In this document: piece after piece, positions 9,375 to 18,701 of the stretch
Layout of the letters: every line of letters starts with the position of its first letter
Numbering within the stretch: the stretch's first letter is position 1
Assembly (NCBI GenBank): GCA_002786225.1
Contig: PEQN01000007.1
Coordinates: 41,811 to 105,810 of the forward strand
DNA from: Leptospira sp.
GTDB lineage: Bacteria; Spirochaetota; Leptospiria; Leptospirales; Leptospiraceae
Length of the DNA: 64,000 nt
Direction of reading: 5' to 3'
The notes under the pieces: generated by a model
Database searches by the model: none
Told to the model about the DNA's origin: nothing
The model's input: only the letters and a program-made list of their open reading frames with translations
Program-made: the position numbers and the translations under genes

Positions 9375-10878
9375 ATTGTAAACAAGGAAGACCTGTCTTA
9401 TGATGGTTTCCTAAAATAGATTCTTGAAAGATAGACTGCGATTTATTCCAAATATCTTCAAAAGTTTGAGTCTTTATATTTCCTAAAGATCTTATCTTTG
9501 GGTCATTGACAACTTGTTTGCAAACTGCCACATCACCATTCGCATGTATATATAAATCTCGAGCAAGATGCCAACAAAATTCTCTTTTTAAGGGAGTTAA
9601 ATCACTCACTCTTTTCTCTTCCAAGCTTCCTGCATAACTATTGTATTTCTGAAAGATAATATTAATGTTTTTCTTTTCAAAAAATGTATAATAGCTATCT
9701 ACCTCATCTTCCACTTCAAGAATTTTCAATATCTGAACATGTACATTTTCTATAGGTAAGATCTTAGTCAACGAATCAACATTAGTTAAAACTTCTTTAA
9801 GAAGTTTCTGCCCATAGATAGCTTTGTACCTTTCTTCTTTTAAAGTTGTTAGATTTATGATAATAGTTAATTTTTTCTTTTCTAATTCATTAAGTGATTT
9901 AATACAATTTGAAAGTCTATCCCAGTGCAATGAAAGAGAAGTTTCAATAATTAATTCTGATAGATTCTGCAACGATACAATTTCTTTCACTATTTGTTCA
10001 AAATCAGTGTGAAGAAGAGGTTCTCCCATTCCACCAATACAAATTGTATAATTGGAATCCAAGGAGGATAGTTTATTCTTAAGATCTAAAACTTCATTTA
10101 TTGTAAATTGGGAACCATCTAAAGCGTTATCTGAATACTGTCTCGGACAAAATGTACATTTTAATTCGCATCCACGGATCAGCTCTAATTCAATCCAAGA
10201 AGGAGAACTGCGATAAAGATTTGAATTTTCTTTTATGAAATTTATAAGATTTGAATATGGAAAATCTGGAGATTTATCCAAAATATGTTTAATAAGATGG
10301 TGTGAACGTGCATTATTTGGAGTTAGATTCAATCTATATTGTCTCAAATCTGGATGCTCGAAGAATATCTCTACATCATAATTATTGATATTCTTTAGGA
10401 AAAATTCATGAACAGTTTGGCTAAGGCTCTTTGGTAAGGTCTCAATAAATTCTCTAGTTAGAATTCTTGGTATAATTCCATCAGGCAAATTTTCGCTATA
10501 AGAATATTGACTTAAAAATTTCGTATGTCTTTGCCATATTTTTTTAGTTAAATGAAGATCCAATAATGGTGCAAGCCCATGAAAATATAAAATACAAACC
10601 TCATCCCAATCCTCATTCCCACTTTGCGAATTAGGTAAAATTTCTTTTATTTTAAATAGGAAATCAACTTCGGAATCAGCTTGTATTTCTTGGAAACCCA
10701 AACTATTGCTGTTGGATATAAATTCTATTTTGGGAAATAATTTCGAAAGTTTACTTTGAAAAGTTTCTATATAAAGATTTTTATACTTTAAAAAGAATGT
10801 GTTATTTCTATAGAATAAATCTGTTTCTTTATTTAAATACAAACATACATAAGATGGATTGTATGTGAGTCTTGACAT
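9346..10878 (-). CDS. Spiro-SPASM type radical SAM protein
   Basis: The 510-residue protein carries a radical SAM cluster CELKCTFC (Cys237, Cys241, Cys244; CxxxCxxC) followed by GGMGEPLLH, and a C-terminal SPASM-type region with Cys in FCWHL, ANGDVAVCK and PCLQCDEW, expected to bind extra Fe-S clusters. The first 220 residues look like a degenerate nucleotidyltransferase-type domain (FHGLAPLLD, LPDGIIPRIL). This architecture fits the spirochaete-restricted spiro-SPASM family as I know it. SPASM enzymes often modify peptides or proteins, but this family's substrate is not known to me. The start ATG overlaps the stop of the foldase gene by one base (TAATG), and the end overlaps the SpsF-like gene by 29 bases, so the three are translationally coupled. 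Confidence 0.85.
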   Translation of the reverse strand: MSRLTYNPSYVCLYLNKETDLFYRNNTFFLKYKNLYIETFQSKLSKLFPKIEFISNSNSLGFQEIQADSEVDFLFKIKEILPNSQSGNEDWDEVCILYFHGLAPLLDLHLTKKIWQRHTKFLSQYSYSENLPDGIIPRILTREFIETLPKSLSQTVHEFFLKNINNYDVEIFFEHPDLRQYRLNLTPNNARSHHLIKHILDKSPDFPYSNLINFIKENSNLYRSSPSWIELELIRGCELKCTFCPRQYSDNALDGSQFTINEVLDLKNKLSSLDSNYTICIGGMGEPLLHTDFEQIVKEIVSLQNLSELIIETSLSLHWDRLSNCIKSLNELEKKKLTIIINLTTLKEERYKAIYGQKLLKEVLTNVDSLTKILPIENVHVQILKILEVEDEVDSYYTFFEKKNINIIFQKYNSYAGSLEEKRVSDLTPLKREFCWHLARDLYIHANGDVAVCKQVVNDPKIRSLGNIKTQTFEDIWNKSQSIFQESILGNHHKTGLPCLQCDEWYTFNS

Positions 10879-11909
10879 TAATCTAGATTATAAGACTCTT
10901 CTTGGATTTTGAGATTATGTTCTTTATTATAAATTGCATCATAAGTCGTAATGGAAATTTGAGATCTCATTGATTCCAACCAATCTTCAAAAGCCTTCTG
11001 TTCTTTATCACGATAGAGAACATTTTGTATCCCTCTTCGAACACTATCGATAGGTGTTGGTCTTAGTCCTTCTACATAGAGTATGCAATATCGTTTTCTT
11101 TCATCACGATAAATTTCTGAGATTTTATTTTCTTTAGTCTTGGAGGTAATTGAAGCTAGGATTGAACTTTGTTTAAACAGTTCAAATGCGGGAATCCAAT
11201 TCACTAATCCTCCTGAAGCCTTGTAACGTGAGTCATTCCTTGGTCCACTAGCAATTAGTCGAAAAAGACTGGGATCTTTAACAACCTTCGCACGAATTTC
11301 GGTCATCTCTTTGTAAACCCGAGACTCTTCATCGATAGAGCCATCTTTGGGAGCTAATGCAATTTCTCGAAATTTTACTTCAAAACCAACTTTCGCTTTG
11401 TTTTTAGCATACCAGGACCTGATTTCTTGTTCAGAAGGCAAAGGCGTTGATACTCGAATCTGAAGCAATTGACCTTTTTTTATTTGATAAGGCAAATCTT
11501 GGATCCATTGCTCGTACGTCATAGATGTCTGAGATGGAATCGCTCTTTTAAATTGTTCCAAGTCAGTGATTCCCATAGACTCCATTCGCTTCTCAACTTC
11601 AGCTTCAATTCGCTTTTCATTGATCTGAACAGATTCTTCTTCAGCAACTATATCAACGATAGCTCTATCTATCAAAAAATCTATCACCTGACTTCGTAAA
11701 GATTGCTTTTTCCTATTTGGGGGTGCAAATTTCGAAATTATTTTATACTGCTCAGCACCTACCTCATAATCAATTTGGCTTATAGAAAAATTACCAACAA
11801 TAGCAAGAATCTGATTCAAAGATTCTCGCTTAGCTGCCGTTAACACAGTTGATGAAATCATACTTAGAAAAATCAAAAATGCTATTATTTGAATTCTTCT
11901 CAGTTTCAT
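10878..11909 (-). CDS. SurA-like periplasmic foldase (parvulin-type PPIase family)
   Basis: The 343-residue protein has an N-terminal signal sequence (about 1-25) and a SurA-N-like chaperone domain (about 30-165: LNQILAIVGNFSISQIDYE, then a helical RSQVIDFLIDRAIVDIVAEEE). Residues about 170-290 resemble a parvulin domain (FREIALAPKDG, ASGGLVNWIP). It probably assists folding of outer-membrane or secreted proteins. Length and layout match the leptospiral LIC12922-type SurA-like protein. It lies 10 bases after lysC and overlaps the spiro-SPASM gene by one base, so it is likely co-transcribed with both. Whether the parvulin domain has isomerase activity cannot be told from sequence. Confidence 0.83.
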   Translation of the reverse strand: MKLRRIQIIAFLIFLSMISSTVLTAAKRESLNQILAIVGNFSISQIDYEVGAEQYKIISKFAPPNRKKQSLRSQVIDFLIDRAIVDIVAEEESVQINEKRIEAEVEKRMESMGITDLEQFKRAIPSQTSMTYEQWIQDLPYQIKKGQLLQIRVSTPLPSEQEIRSWYAKNKAKVGFEVKFREIALAPKDGSIDEESRVYKEMTEIRAKVVKDPSLFRLIASGPRNDSRYKASGGLVNWIPAFELFKQSSILASITSKTKENKISEIYRDERKRYCILYVEGLRPTPIDSVRRGIQNVLYRDKEQKAFEDWLESMRSQISITTYDAIYNKEHNLKIQEESYNLD

Positions 11910-11919
11910 TTTATTAAAT

Positions 11920-13137
11920 TTAAATTCCTAATCCAAAAGCAGAATGCACAGCTTGAACACCCTGCTTTGATTTTGATTGGGGAATCACGCAAGATATTTT
12001 TATTTCAGAAGTTGAAATCATTAAAATATTAACACCCTCAGTTGCAAGGGCTTGGAACATTTGAGCTGCTACTCCGACGTGGGATTTCATTCCAACACCA
12101 ACCGCAGATAAGATAGCTATATCATCATCAATCTCTAGAGCACCGGAAGAAAGCTTTTTCTTTAAATCTTCAATCACTAATTTTGTTGTAGGAACATCTT
12201 TCTTTGATATAGTAAATGAAATTGTATTCACTCCATCGCGAGGTGATGACTGCACAATTACATCAACGATAATATCTTTGGCAGATAAAGCAGTAAATAA
12301 CTCTGCAGCAATACCAGGTTGGTCCTTTACATCTGGAATCGTAACACGTGCTTGGTCATTCTTTACGGTTACTCCACTAACTTTCATTTTTTCCATAATT
12401 TTATCCTCACTTACTACCAAAGTCCCTGGTTCTCTATGAAAGCTACTTCTAACATGAATTGTTACTCCGTAGTTCATGGCTAATTCAACGGATCTTGAAT
12501 GCAAAACTCCTGCACCTAAAGATGCTAATTCTAACATCTCCTCGTAGGTGATTTGATCTAACATTTTAGCCTCAGGAACCTTATTGGGGTCTGTTGTATA
12601 AACCCCATTTACATCTGTATAAATTTCACATTCATCCGCACCTAAGGCTGCGGCTATTGCAACTGCTGTAGTGTCCGATCCACCTCTGCCAAGAGTTGTA
12701 ATGTTTTCATCCTTATCTATCCCTTGAAAACCTGCAATGATAGCAACTTTTCTTTCAGAAAATGCATGATCAATTCTAGTTCTGTCGATAGAGTCGATTT
12801 TAGCATTTGAGTGATTCCCATCTGTCATCATTTTGATCTGGAAACCCGTAAAGGATTTGGCAGGAACTCCTATTGATTCTAGAGCCATAGCCAAAAGAGC
12901 TACTGAGACTTGCTCTCCAGTGGAAAGTAGCATATCCAATTCTCTCTTAGGAGGATTGTCCGTGATTTGTTCTGCCAAATCAACCAAAATGTCTGTAGTA
13001 TGTCCCATTGCAGAGACAACAACCGCAACATTATCGCCATTATCAAAATAAGTTTTAATTCGATTTGCGACGTTTTTAATTTTCGTAGTGTCGCCGACGG
13101 AAGTTCCGCCGTATTTTTGAACAATTGTCTTTGCCAT
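11920..13137 (-). CDS. lysC: Aspartate kinase
   Basis: Aspartokinase phosphorylates L-aspartate, the first step towards lysine, diaminopimelate, threonine and methionine. The 405 residues match the monofunctional class II enzyme. The N-terminal kinase motif KYGGTSVGD (residues 8-16), the [11 protein letters not shown] segment (about 151-161) and [12 protein letters not shown] are present, followed by tandem ACT domains (about 265-405) that bind feedback inhibitors. The ATG at 13137 is unambiguous. It is the first gene of the minus-strand operon that continues into the SurA-like and radical SAM genes, and is divergent from the desaturase. No attenuator or riboswitch is recognisable in the 109-base upstream gap. 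Confidence 0.96.
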   Translation of the reverse strand: MAKTIVQKYGGTSVGDTTKIKNVANRIKTYFDNGDNVAVVVSAMGHTTDILVDLAEQITDNPPKRELDMLLSTGEQVSVALLAMALESIGVPAKSFTGFQIKMMTDGNHSNAKIDSIDRTRIDHAFSERKVAIIAGFQGIDKDENITTLGRGGSDTTAVAIAAALGADECEIYTDVNGVYTTDPNKVPEAKMLDQITYEEMLELASLGAGVLHSRSVELAMNYGVTIHVRSSFHREPGTLVVSEDKIMEKMKVSGVTVKNDQARVTIPDVKDQPGIAAELFTALSAKDIIVDVIVQSSPRDGVNTISFTISKKDVPTTKLVIEDLKKKLSSGALEIDDDIAILSAVGVGMKSHVGVAAQMFQALATEGVNILMISTSEIKISCVIPQSKSKQGVQAVHSAFGLGI

Positions 13138-13246
13138 TCAGTTAAGATTCTCTACTGCTATGATTTTTTTCTATTTTGCTCTAGCAAGTAGATTATTTTT
13201 TGCAACCTTTTAGAGAATATCTACTCCTATTTCACAGAGGCAAATA

Positions 13247-14215
13247 ATGAATTCTTCATCAACTGTAGAACCAATGGTGAAACAAAATGTTCCCATTTTA
13301 TTTTTAACATTATTCATTTTAATCGAAGCGACTGTGCTCTTTGTCTTCACTGTTGATTTTCAATGGAGTCTTTTAGGCTTAGCTGTGGGGATGTATTTCC
13401 TACGAATGTTTGGAATCACAGCTGGTTACCATAGATATTTTTCGCACAATGCTTTCAAGACATCAAGAGTCTTTCAATTCATACTTGGATGGATAGGTGC
13501 TATGTCTATGCAGAAAGGTCCATTGTGGTGGGCGGCACACCACAGAAACCATCATAGATATTCTGATACTGAATTAGATATCCACTCTCCTAAACAAAAA
13601 GGTTTTTGGTATTCTCACATGCTTTGGTTTCTAAGAGACGATTACAATGACTATGATTCTCGTCTTATCAAAGATTATTACAAATACCCTGAAATGGTTT
13701 GGTTAGATCGCTTTCACTGGCTTCCACCTCTTTCATATTCAATAGCTTTGTATTTAATTGGAGGTTGGGCTTGGTTGGTTTATGGTTATGCTGTCTCTAC
13801 TTTTTTCCTTGGGCATGGAACCTGGACAATAAACTCTCTAGCACATGTTATAGGATCTAGAAGATATGAGACGAAAGATGATAGTCGCAATAATTTCTTT
13901 CTGGCTATCATAACCATGGGTGAGGGATGGCACAACAACCACCATCATTATGCTCATTCAGCTAACCAAGGTTTCTTTTGGTATGAAGTTGATTTTTCAT
14001 ATTACATTTTAAAATTACTAAGTTTTTTTGGTATCGTTTGGGATTTAAAGATGCCTCCTGTCAAGGTCATTGAAGAAGGCAAGGAAAATGATCGTCGCAA
14101 GAAAGAAGCTAAACTAAAGAATTCTGGACCAATAGAAGTTAAGAAGACAAAAGAAAAATGGATTCCGCAAGGCATGAAGCCCGACATGGTGAATGCATCC
14201 ATAGCTGAAGGTTGA
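13247..14215 (+). CDS. Acyl-CoA / fatty-acid desaturase
   Basis: This membrane di-iron desaturase introduces a double bond into acyl chains, probably delta-9, adjusting membrane fluidity. The 322 residues contain the three histidine boxes HRYFSH (62-67), HRNHH (about 98-102) and HNNHH (about 231-235), with hydrophobic helices between them. The C-terminal tail (about 275-322) is lysine-rich and cytosolic. An AGAGG ribosome binding site precedes the ATG. Spirochaetes of this group live on long-chain fatty acids, so the enzyme is physiologically reasonable. It stands alone on the plus strand, divergent from lysC and convergent with the 677-residue unknown gene, with a hairpin between the convergent ends. 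Confidence 0.93.
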   Translation: MNSSSTVEPMVKQNVPILFLTLFILIEATVLFVFTVDFQWSLLGLAVGMYFLRMFGITAGYHRYFSHNAFKTSRVFQFILGWIGAMSMQKGPLWWAAHHRNHHRYSDTELDIHSPKQKGFWYSHMLWFLRDDYNDYDSRLIKDYYKYPEMVWLDRFHWLPPLSYSIALYLIGGWAWLVYGYAVSTFFLGHGTWTINSLAHVIGSRRYETKDDSRNNFFLAIITMGEGWHNNHHHYAHSANQGFFWYEVDFSYYILKLLSFFGIVWDLKMPPVKVIEEGKENDRRKKEAKLKNSGPIEVKKTKEKWIPQGMKPDMVNASIAEG

Positions 14216-14222
14216 TTAAACT

Positions 14223-14251
14223 CTTAAGAAGAAGAATTATTTTTTCTTAAG
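14223..14251. terminator. Hairpin between convergent genes, probable bidirectional terminator
   Basis: Arms CTTAAGAAGAA and TTTTTCTTAAG pair over 11 positions with one G-U and a 7-base loop. It is placed just after the desaturase stop and 17 bases before the stop of the opposing gene. AT-rich arms make it modest in strength. Confidence 0.5.
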
Positions 14252-14267
14252 AAAGCTTATTATGATT

Positions 14268-16301
14268 TTAATCTAATCTTTTCTTTAATTCTGTGCATAG
14301 AAGTCTGTGCTCTTGTTTTTTGTTTTGGATGTTCTCTAAATAATCAATCGTGTTCTGAAGCCATGTAGTATCATTTTCGAGTTCTCTTCGGATGAACACA
14401 TGGCGAATTTCATTTAAAGATCGGATCTCAAGGTAACGTCTTTGTTTATCAAAGAAAAGCATATCTGAAAGATTCACTAAAGAATAATTACTTGAATTCA
14501 AAGCGGCAAGTACATCATCCAACCAGATTAAACCTCTATTGTGTCTGTCTACATAATCAATAGCTTTCTGCACCACATTGGAAATAATAATTTCTCTTTC
14601 TTTTGGTCCACCATAGACACCTAATGAAGGTTTGTTTTTTTGTTTAACTTCATTTTTCTTAGAATCCACTTTATCTGATTCACGGCTCTTTTGTGTTTTG
14701 ATACCAAAGAGAGAAGCAATCCATTCTAGAAATCTTACCAAGAGACCTTTGGCTTCTTGCTCCTTTCTAATTCTTTCTGCTTCTAGCTCTGACTCCCATT
14801 CAGTTACAGCTTTGGAAAGATTTAATTGTTCCTCTACAAAATGCACTCGATTGGGAAAAGAAGCCGGAATCTCTTTGAGAAACTCATAAATTCCACCTTT
14901 CAAAGAGGATTCTTTTGCCATGTTGTGAAGGAAATTTCTTTTTTTCTTAAATCGAATAAAGGAAGTTGGCAGATTCTCCTTATAGAGTAAGTGAATACCG
15001 CTGCTATCTTGTCCTGCCCTCTTTTCGATATGGCTAACTAAATCAGGATTGCTTTTACATTTTTGAAGAAATTTATTGAATAAAGTAGATTTATCAATAC
15101 CTGTTTGCTTAGCAAATTCAGGATCAACACTAAACTCTTCTAATGAAAAGTATAAAGGATCAAATTGCATATTCAATTGAGACAATTTGTTCTTTAACAT
15201 AACATCAATCATGTATTCGTTTCTTACTTCTTTCAAATTCTCTACTTTTAATAGTAAATTTTTATAATTTAAAATAAAAATCTCAGCACCTTCCCAACCA
15301 GCCTGTGTGGAGAATGAAGCATGCTTATCCAATTCTTCAATGTATTGCTTATGCAAAAGCCTTGTATCTGTAGAATATCCCATAGATTGTTCAAGAGGTA
15401 GTATTTGCATGATAGCTGAACGTGCAATTTGTCCGAATAATCTCAATAGACTTTCTAGTTCTGTTCCAGTTGGAATCACTTTTTCAGATTCATTCTTCAC
15501 CATATGAGTAAAGCTTGGTCTGACTAAATAAAAATCCAATCCTACTTCTTGAAGAATAGAAAGCCCAGCACGATGAGACAAAGCTTGGGATTTGTCCTCA
15601 TCTAATTTAGTATTTGAAAATACTTCTGCATAATCAATTCCATCTTTTTTAGCTAAGATATGAAGAATCATATTCATTAACTCTAAATCTATCTTCCAAA
15701 CTTTTTCTAGTTGAAATCCGAAGGAAATAGAATCTATATTTTGAATACATGTGGAAGCTATCTTATCAAGAGTATAATCAATCCATTCTCCTGTTTCGAT
15801 ATTTACGAGTTTTTTAGAAACATATTCATCTATTTCGTTGTTCTTGATTTTTTCAGAAATGATCCTATCTCGTATGGAAATATATTTTAGTATAGATGCG
15901 CATGATTCTACAGCACAGGCACGTTTGATTTTTTTTACTTGTTCTACTTTTAGGCTGGAAGGTCTTAATATAACTTTTCGAAGTAAAAAATCTTTTAAAT
16001 TCTCATCATACTCTAAATACTGAAAAAGCACAACTGCATGTCTCTCGGCTAGCATCTTAAGATCTGCTGAGGTAAAGTATTGCATGTCTTCTACCTTGGC
16101 TAAGGCATAAGAAGAACTATTGAATAAAAAAAAGTTCTCTACCCCTTTTTCAATTTTGATAATATCCTTAGATACTTGTGGATTGAACTGAAGCAAAATA
16201 ATTTTAAGGCCTGGTTCATCTAGAAGATCTGGCTCTTGGACAGGGCTTTCTATTTTAGTAGGCTTTGCTTCTTCAGTTGATTCTATATTTGTTTCTGTCA
16301 T
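14268..16301 (-). CDS. Large hypothetical protein (677 aa)
   Basis: I do not recognise this protein. It starts with an acidic, Pro/Glu-rich tail (about 1-30) and continues as a soluble, mainly helical protein. A basic low-complexity linker ([20 protein letters not shown]) lies at about residues 556-575, after a short hydrophobic stretch ([14 protein letters not shown]) that may be amphipathic. The last 90 residues are helical with [20 protein letters not shown]. No catalytic motif, signal peptide or clear membrane span is seen. It is divergent from the cyclophilin gene, whose upstream region overlaps its start. It probably belongs to a lineage-specific cytoplasmic family; function unknown. 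Confidence 0.8.
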   Translation of the reverse strand: MTETNIESTEEAKPTKIESPVQEPDLLDEPGLKIILLQFNPQVSKDIIKIEKGVENFFLFNSSSYALAKVEDMQYFTSADLKMLAERHAVVLFQYLEYDENLKDFLLRKVILRPSSLKVEQVKKIKRACAVESCASILKYISIRDRIISEKIKNNEIDEYVSKKLVNIETGEWIDYTLDKIASTCIQNIDSISFGFQLEKVWKIDLELMNMILHILAKKDGIDYAEVFSNTKLDEDKSQALSHRAGLSILQEVGLDFYLVRPSFTHMVKNESEKVIPTGTELESLLRLFGQIARSAIMQILPLEQSMGYSTDTRLLHKQYIEELDKHASFSTQAGWEGAEIFILNYKNLLLKVENLKEVRNEYMIDVMLKNKLSQLNMQFDPLYFSLEEFSVDPEFAKQTGIDKSTLFNKFLQKCKSNPDLVSHIEKRAGQDSSGIHLLYKENLPTSFIRFKKKRNFLHNMAKESSLKGGIYEFLKEIPASFPNRVHFVEEQLNLSKAVTEWESELEAERIRKEQEAKGLLVRFLEWIASLFGIKTQKSRESDKVDSKKNEVKQKNKPSLGVYGGPKEREIIISNVVQKAIDYVDRHNRGLIWLDDVLAALNSSNYSLVNLSDMLFFDKQRRYLEIRSLNEIRHVFIRRELENDTTWLQNTIDYLENIQNKKQEHRLLCTELKKRLD

Positions 16302-16360
16302 TCAATATGACTCTCTCTAAGGTGTTGCAATTATTAAAAGTATCGGTAGTTTTGGCAATT

Positions 16361-16822
16361 ATGACCAAAGCAATTTTTAAGACCAACAACGGAACATTTA
16401 CAGCAGAGTTAGAAACAGAACGAGCACCAATTACCGCAGGAAATTTTGTAAAATTAGCCAAAGATGGCTTTTACAACGGACTTATTTTCCACAGAATTAT
16501 TCCTAATTTCATGATCCAAGGCGGATGCCCCAATGGAACGGGAACAGGTGGTCCAGGTTACAAAATCCAAGATGAATTTCATCCTGAACTAAAGAATGTT
16601 ACTTTTACACTCTCAATGGCTAATGCTGGCCCTAACACTGGAGGATCTCAATTCTTCATCAATGTTAAAAATAATAATTTCCTAGATGGCAAACATGCAG
16701 TATTCGGCAAAGTGATTGAAAATAGTGAAGAAGTTTTGAAAATCTCTGAAGTCAAAACAGGCTTTCAAGATGCACCTATTGAAAAAGTAATTATCGAAAC
16801 TATAACAATAGTAGAAGATTAA
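16361..16822 (+). CDS. Cyclophilin-type peptidyl-prolyl isomerase
   Basis: This 153-residue cyclophilin catalyses cis-trans isomerisation of prolyl bonds. Hallmark segments are [13 protein letters not shown] (with the catalytic Arg), the GSQFFI segment and [14 protein letters not shown] longer in-frame extension reaches a TTG at 16265, inside the divergent gene, but the family domain begins exactly at ATG 16361 and the extension resembles no known signal peptide, so I prefer 16361. With this start the protein is cytoplasmic, like PpiB. It is followed after two bases by a lipoprotein gene, suggesting a two-gene operon. Confidence 0.92.
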   Translation: MTKAIFKTNNGTFTAELETERAPITAGNFVKLAKDGFYNGLIFHRIIPNFMIQGGCPNGTGTGGPGYKIQDEFHPELKNVTFTLSMANAGPNTGGSQFFINVKNNNFLDGKHAVFGKVIENSEEVLKISEVKTGFQDAPIEKVIIETITIVED

Positions 16823-16824
16823 CT

Positions 16825-17742
16825 ATGACTTTGTCAAAAAAAACTGATAGAACAAGATCTAGTATCTTGTTCACTTGCTTTTTGATATTAGCAATTCTTT
16901 ACAATTGCAATAAATCGGAAGAATCAACACAAGCTGAATTATCTAAGGATTCAATCGCTATGAGTTCTGGTTCTTCAATATCGGATGATTTTGAATCAGA
17001 AGAGATAGATGCTAAGGTGGAAGCGCCTAGAGAAAAGAAAGAAAATTCATCTAGTAAAGAATCCTATTCTGTTAAATTTTCTGGGATAGATCCTAAGTTT
17101 GAAAGACTATTGGAATACCAAGTCAACCTTGAGTTTGAATCCCAAAATTTTAGCAAGACTCGCGATGATCTTTATAAAATGGCAGGAAGCTTTGGCTTCC
17201 TTCAACAAAGCAATGATAGCTTCCTCTCTTACAAAAATTTAAATGCTTCTGTTTGGGTGAAGACTGAAAAGCTATATGAATTTCTAGAAGCATCTAATAC
17301 ACTTGGTAAATTGCGATCAGAGTCCATCTCTGCGAATGATTTAACTTATGAAAATTATGTACAAAATGTAACTTTAAATCGAGAATTGATTCGCGGTCAA
17401 AGAAGATCTAAAGCACTCTCTGGATCTTCGGATGCAAAGAATTATACGGATCGAGAAAGACTACTCTCTGAATCCGAAGAGAAAGAAGACACAGCTAAAA
17501 AAGAAAAATGGCTTATCAATGATAGAGTTTCATGGGCGAAAGTTCAAATCTCTATCATAGATCCCTACCAAGAAAAATCAATACAAGTGCCTGATTTTTC
17601 AGAAGTCTTTTATGACCTTGCTAGTTTCTTTTTATATTTAATGTATTTGGGTTTGTATGCTTTACCTCTAGCATTCATAGGAATCTTTATTTATATTAAA
17701 AGATCCTTTTTTCTAAAGTTATTTTCAAAAGATAAAAACTAA
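16825..17742 (+). CDS. DUF4349-type lipoprotein
   Basis: The 305-residue protein has a lipoprotein signal peptide with lipobox ending in Cys at about residue 29 (AILYNC), then a Ser/Glu-rich linker, then a DUF4349-like region (about 85-250): a strand pattern around YQVNLEFESQ and LNASVWVKTEKLYEFLE with a charged coiled-coil-like segment. A C-terminal transmembrane segment (about 265-293) precedes a basic tail. DUF4349 proteins are membrane-anchored with no established function. Carrying both a lipid anchor and a C-terminal membrane helix is typical of that family. It follows the cyclophilin by two bases and is ended by a strong hairpin. Confidence 0.8.
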   Translation: MTLSKKTDRTRSSILFTCFLILAILYNCNKSEESTQAELSKDSIAMSSGSSISDDFESEEIDAKVEAPREKKENSSSKESYSVKFSGIDPKFERLLEYQVNLEFESQNFSKTRDDLYKMAGSFGFLQQSNDSFLSYKNLNASVWVKTEKLYEFLEASNTLGKLRSESISANDLTYENYVQNVTLNRELIRGQRRSKALSGSSDAKNYTDRERLLSESEEKEDTAKKEKWLINDRVSWAKVQISIIDPYQEKSIQVPDFSEVFYDLASFFLYLMYLGLYALPLAFIGIFIYIKRSFFLKLFSKDKN

Positions 17743-17747
17743 TCCAT

Positions 17748-17779
17748 ATAAAACCAAAATATTCTGATTTTGGTTTTAT
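17748..17779 (+). terminator. Intrinsic terminator after the DUF4349 lipoprotein gene
   Basis: Perfect 13-base arms (ATAAAACCAAAAT / ATTTTGGTTTTAT) enclose a 6-base loop and are followed by CATTTTTTC. It lies between convergent genes and may also stop transcription from the dioxygenase side. Confidence 0.75.
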
Positions 17780-17791
17780 CATTTTTTCATA

Positions 17792-18574
17792 TTATTCACC
17801 AAGTTGAAAGCTCAGCATAGAAATAGAGCTTTGAACCTTATCATGAAAGAATTCTAAATGTTTTTCTTCATGACCAAAACCCATAGAATATAAAGCTGGA
17901 ACATAATGTTCAGCAGAGTTTATTGCTAGTTTGGCAGCTGGACTAATGTTATGCGCACTTGCCATTTTTCGAAAATCTCTTTCGTGGATAAGTGTTTTAA
18001 AAGTTTGGTTGGATTCTACAGCCCAATCCAATTGCTCATCCCAATTCTTCCAATTCAAAAGTCCCAAGTTGTGAACAAGGTTTCCACTACCTATAAGAAG
18101 AATGTTATCCTTTCGAAATTTTGATAGATGTTGTCCCATTTCATAATGCCAAAGAAAAGGTTTAGTTCCATCAATAGAAATTTGGAGAACGGGAATATTC
18201 GCATCAGGAAAAATCCATTTTAAAATAGACCAAGTTCCATGATCCATTCCCCAATCAAAATCAGCCTTAATTGGAGTGAAAGAAACTTTCTCAATCACCT
18301 GATCTGCTATTTCTGGTGAACCTGGAGCAGGGTATTGAACATCAAAAAGTTCTTGGGGAAATCCACCAAAATCATGAATGGTCTTAATTGGATTAGCACT
18401 TGTTATATAAGTTCCTTCTGTAACCCAATGAGCCGAAACAACTAGGATTGCTCGGGGAAATTCATATTTTGAACTCAATAATTTCTTACCTAACTCTGTC
18501 CATCCTCTAGAAAATTCTGTATCCTGGATGGCATTCATTGGTGATCCATGTGCCAAGAAAAATGTTGGAAGCAT
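17792..18574 (-). CDS. ygiD: LigB/DODA-type extradiol dioxygenase (YgiD-like)
   Basis: The 260-residue protein belongs to the class III extradiol ring-cleavage family that includes 4,5-DOPA dioxygenase and E. coli YgiD. Candidate metal ligands are in LAHGSPMNA (His9), VVSAHWVTEG (about residue 48) and SGNLVHNLGL (about 165). The length matches single-domain DODA proteins. The physiological substrate in bacteria is often unknown. It is a monocistronic gene, convergent with the DUF4349 lipoprotein and divergent from the LDAH-like hydrolase. No unusual residues seen. Confidence 0.9.
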   Translation of the reverse strand: MLPTFFLAHGSPMNAIQDTEFSRGWTELGKKLLSSKYEFPRAILVVSAHWVTEGTYITSANPIKTIHDFGGFPQELFDVQYPAPGSPEIADQVIEKVSFTPIKADFDWGMDHGTWSILKWIFPDANIPVLQISIDGTKPFLWHYEMGQHLSKFRKDNILLIGSGNLVHNLGLLNWKNWDEQLDWAVESNQTFKTLIHERDFRKMASAHNISPAAKLAINSAEHYVPALYSMGFGHEEKHLEFFHDKVQSSISMLSFQLGE

Positions 18575-18701
18575 AATAATTAGACATTAAACTATAATTC
18601 AATAGTAAATATTTTTCAACTTAAACATTAAGATTGAATAAATTGGTGAGTTGACAAAATCGTTAATCTTTCTCCAATTAAGGAATAAGCCATCTGATCG
18701 A

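Noticed and set aside
16265..16360. N-terminal extension of cyclophilin from TTG 16265
   Set aside because: It overlaps the start of the divergent gene, lacks a ribosome binding site and adds no recognisable signal peptide; the domain starts at ATG 16361.
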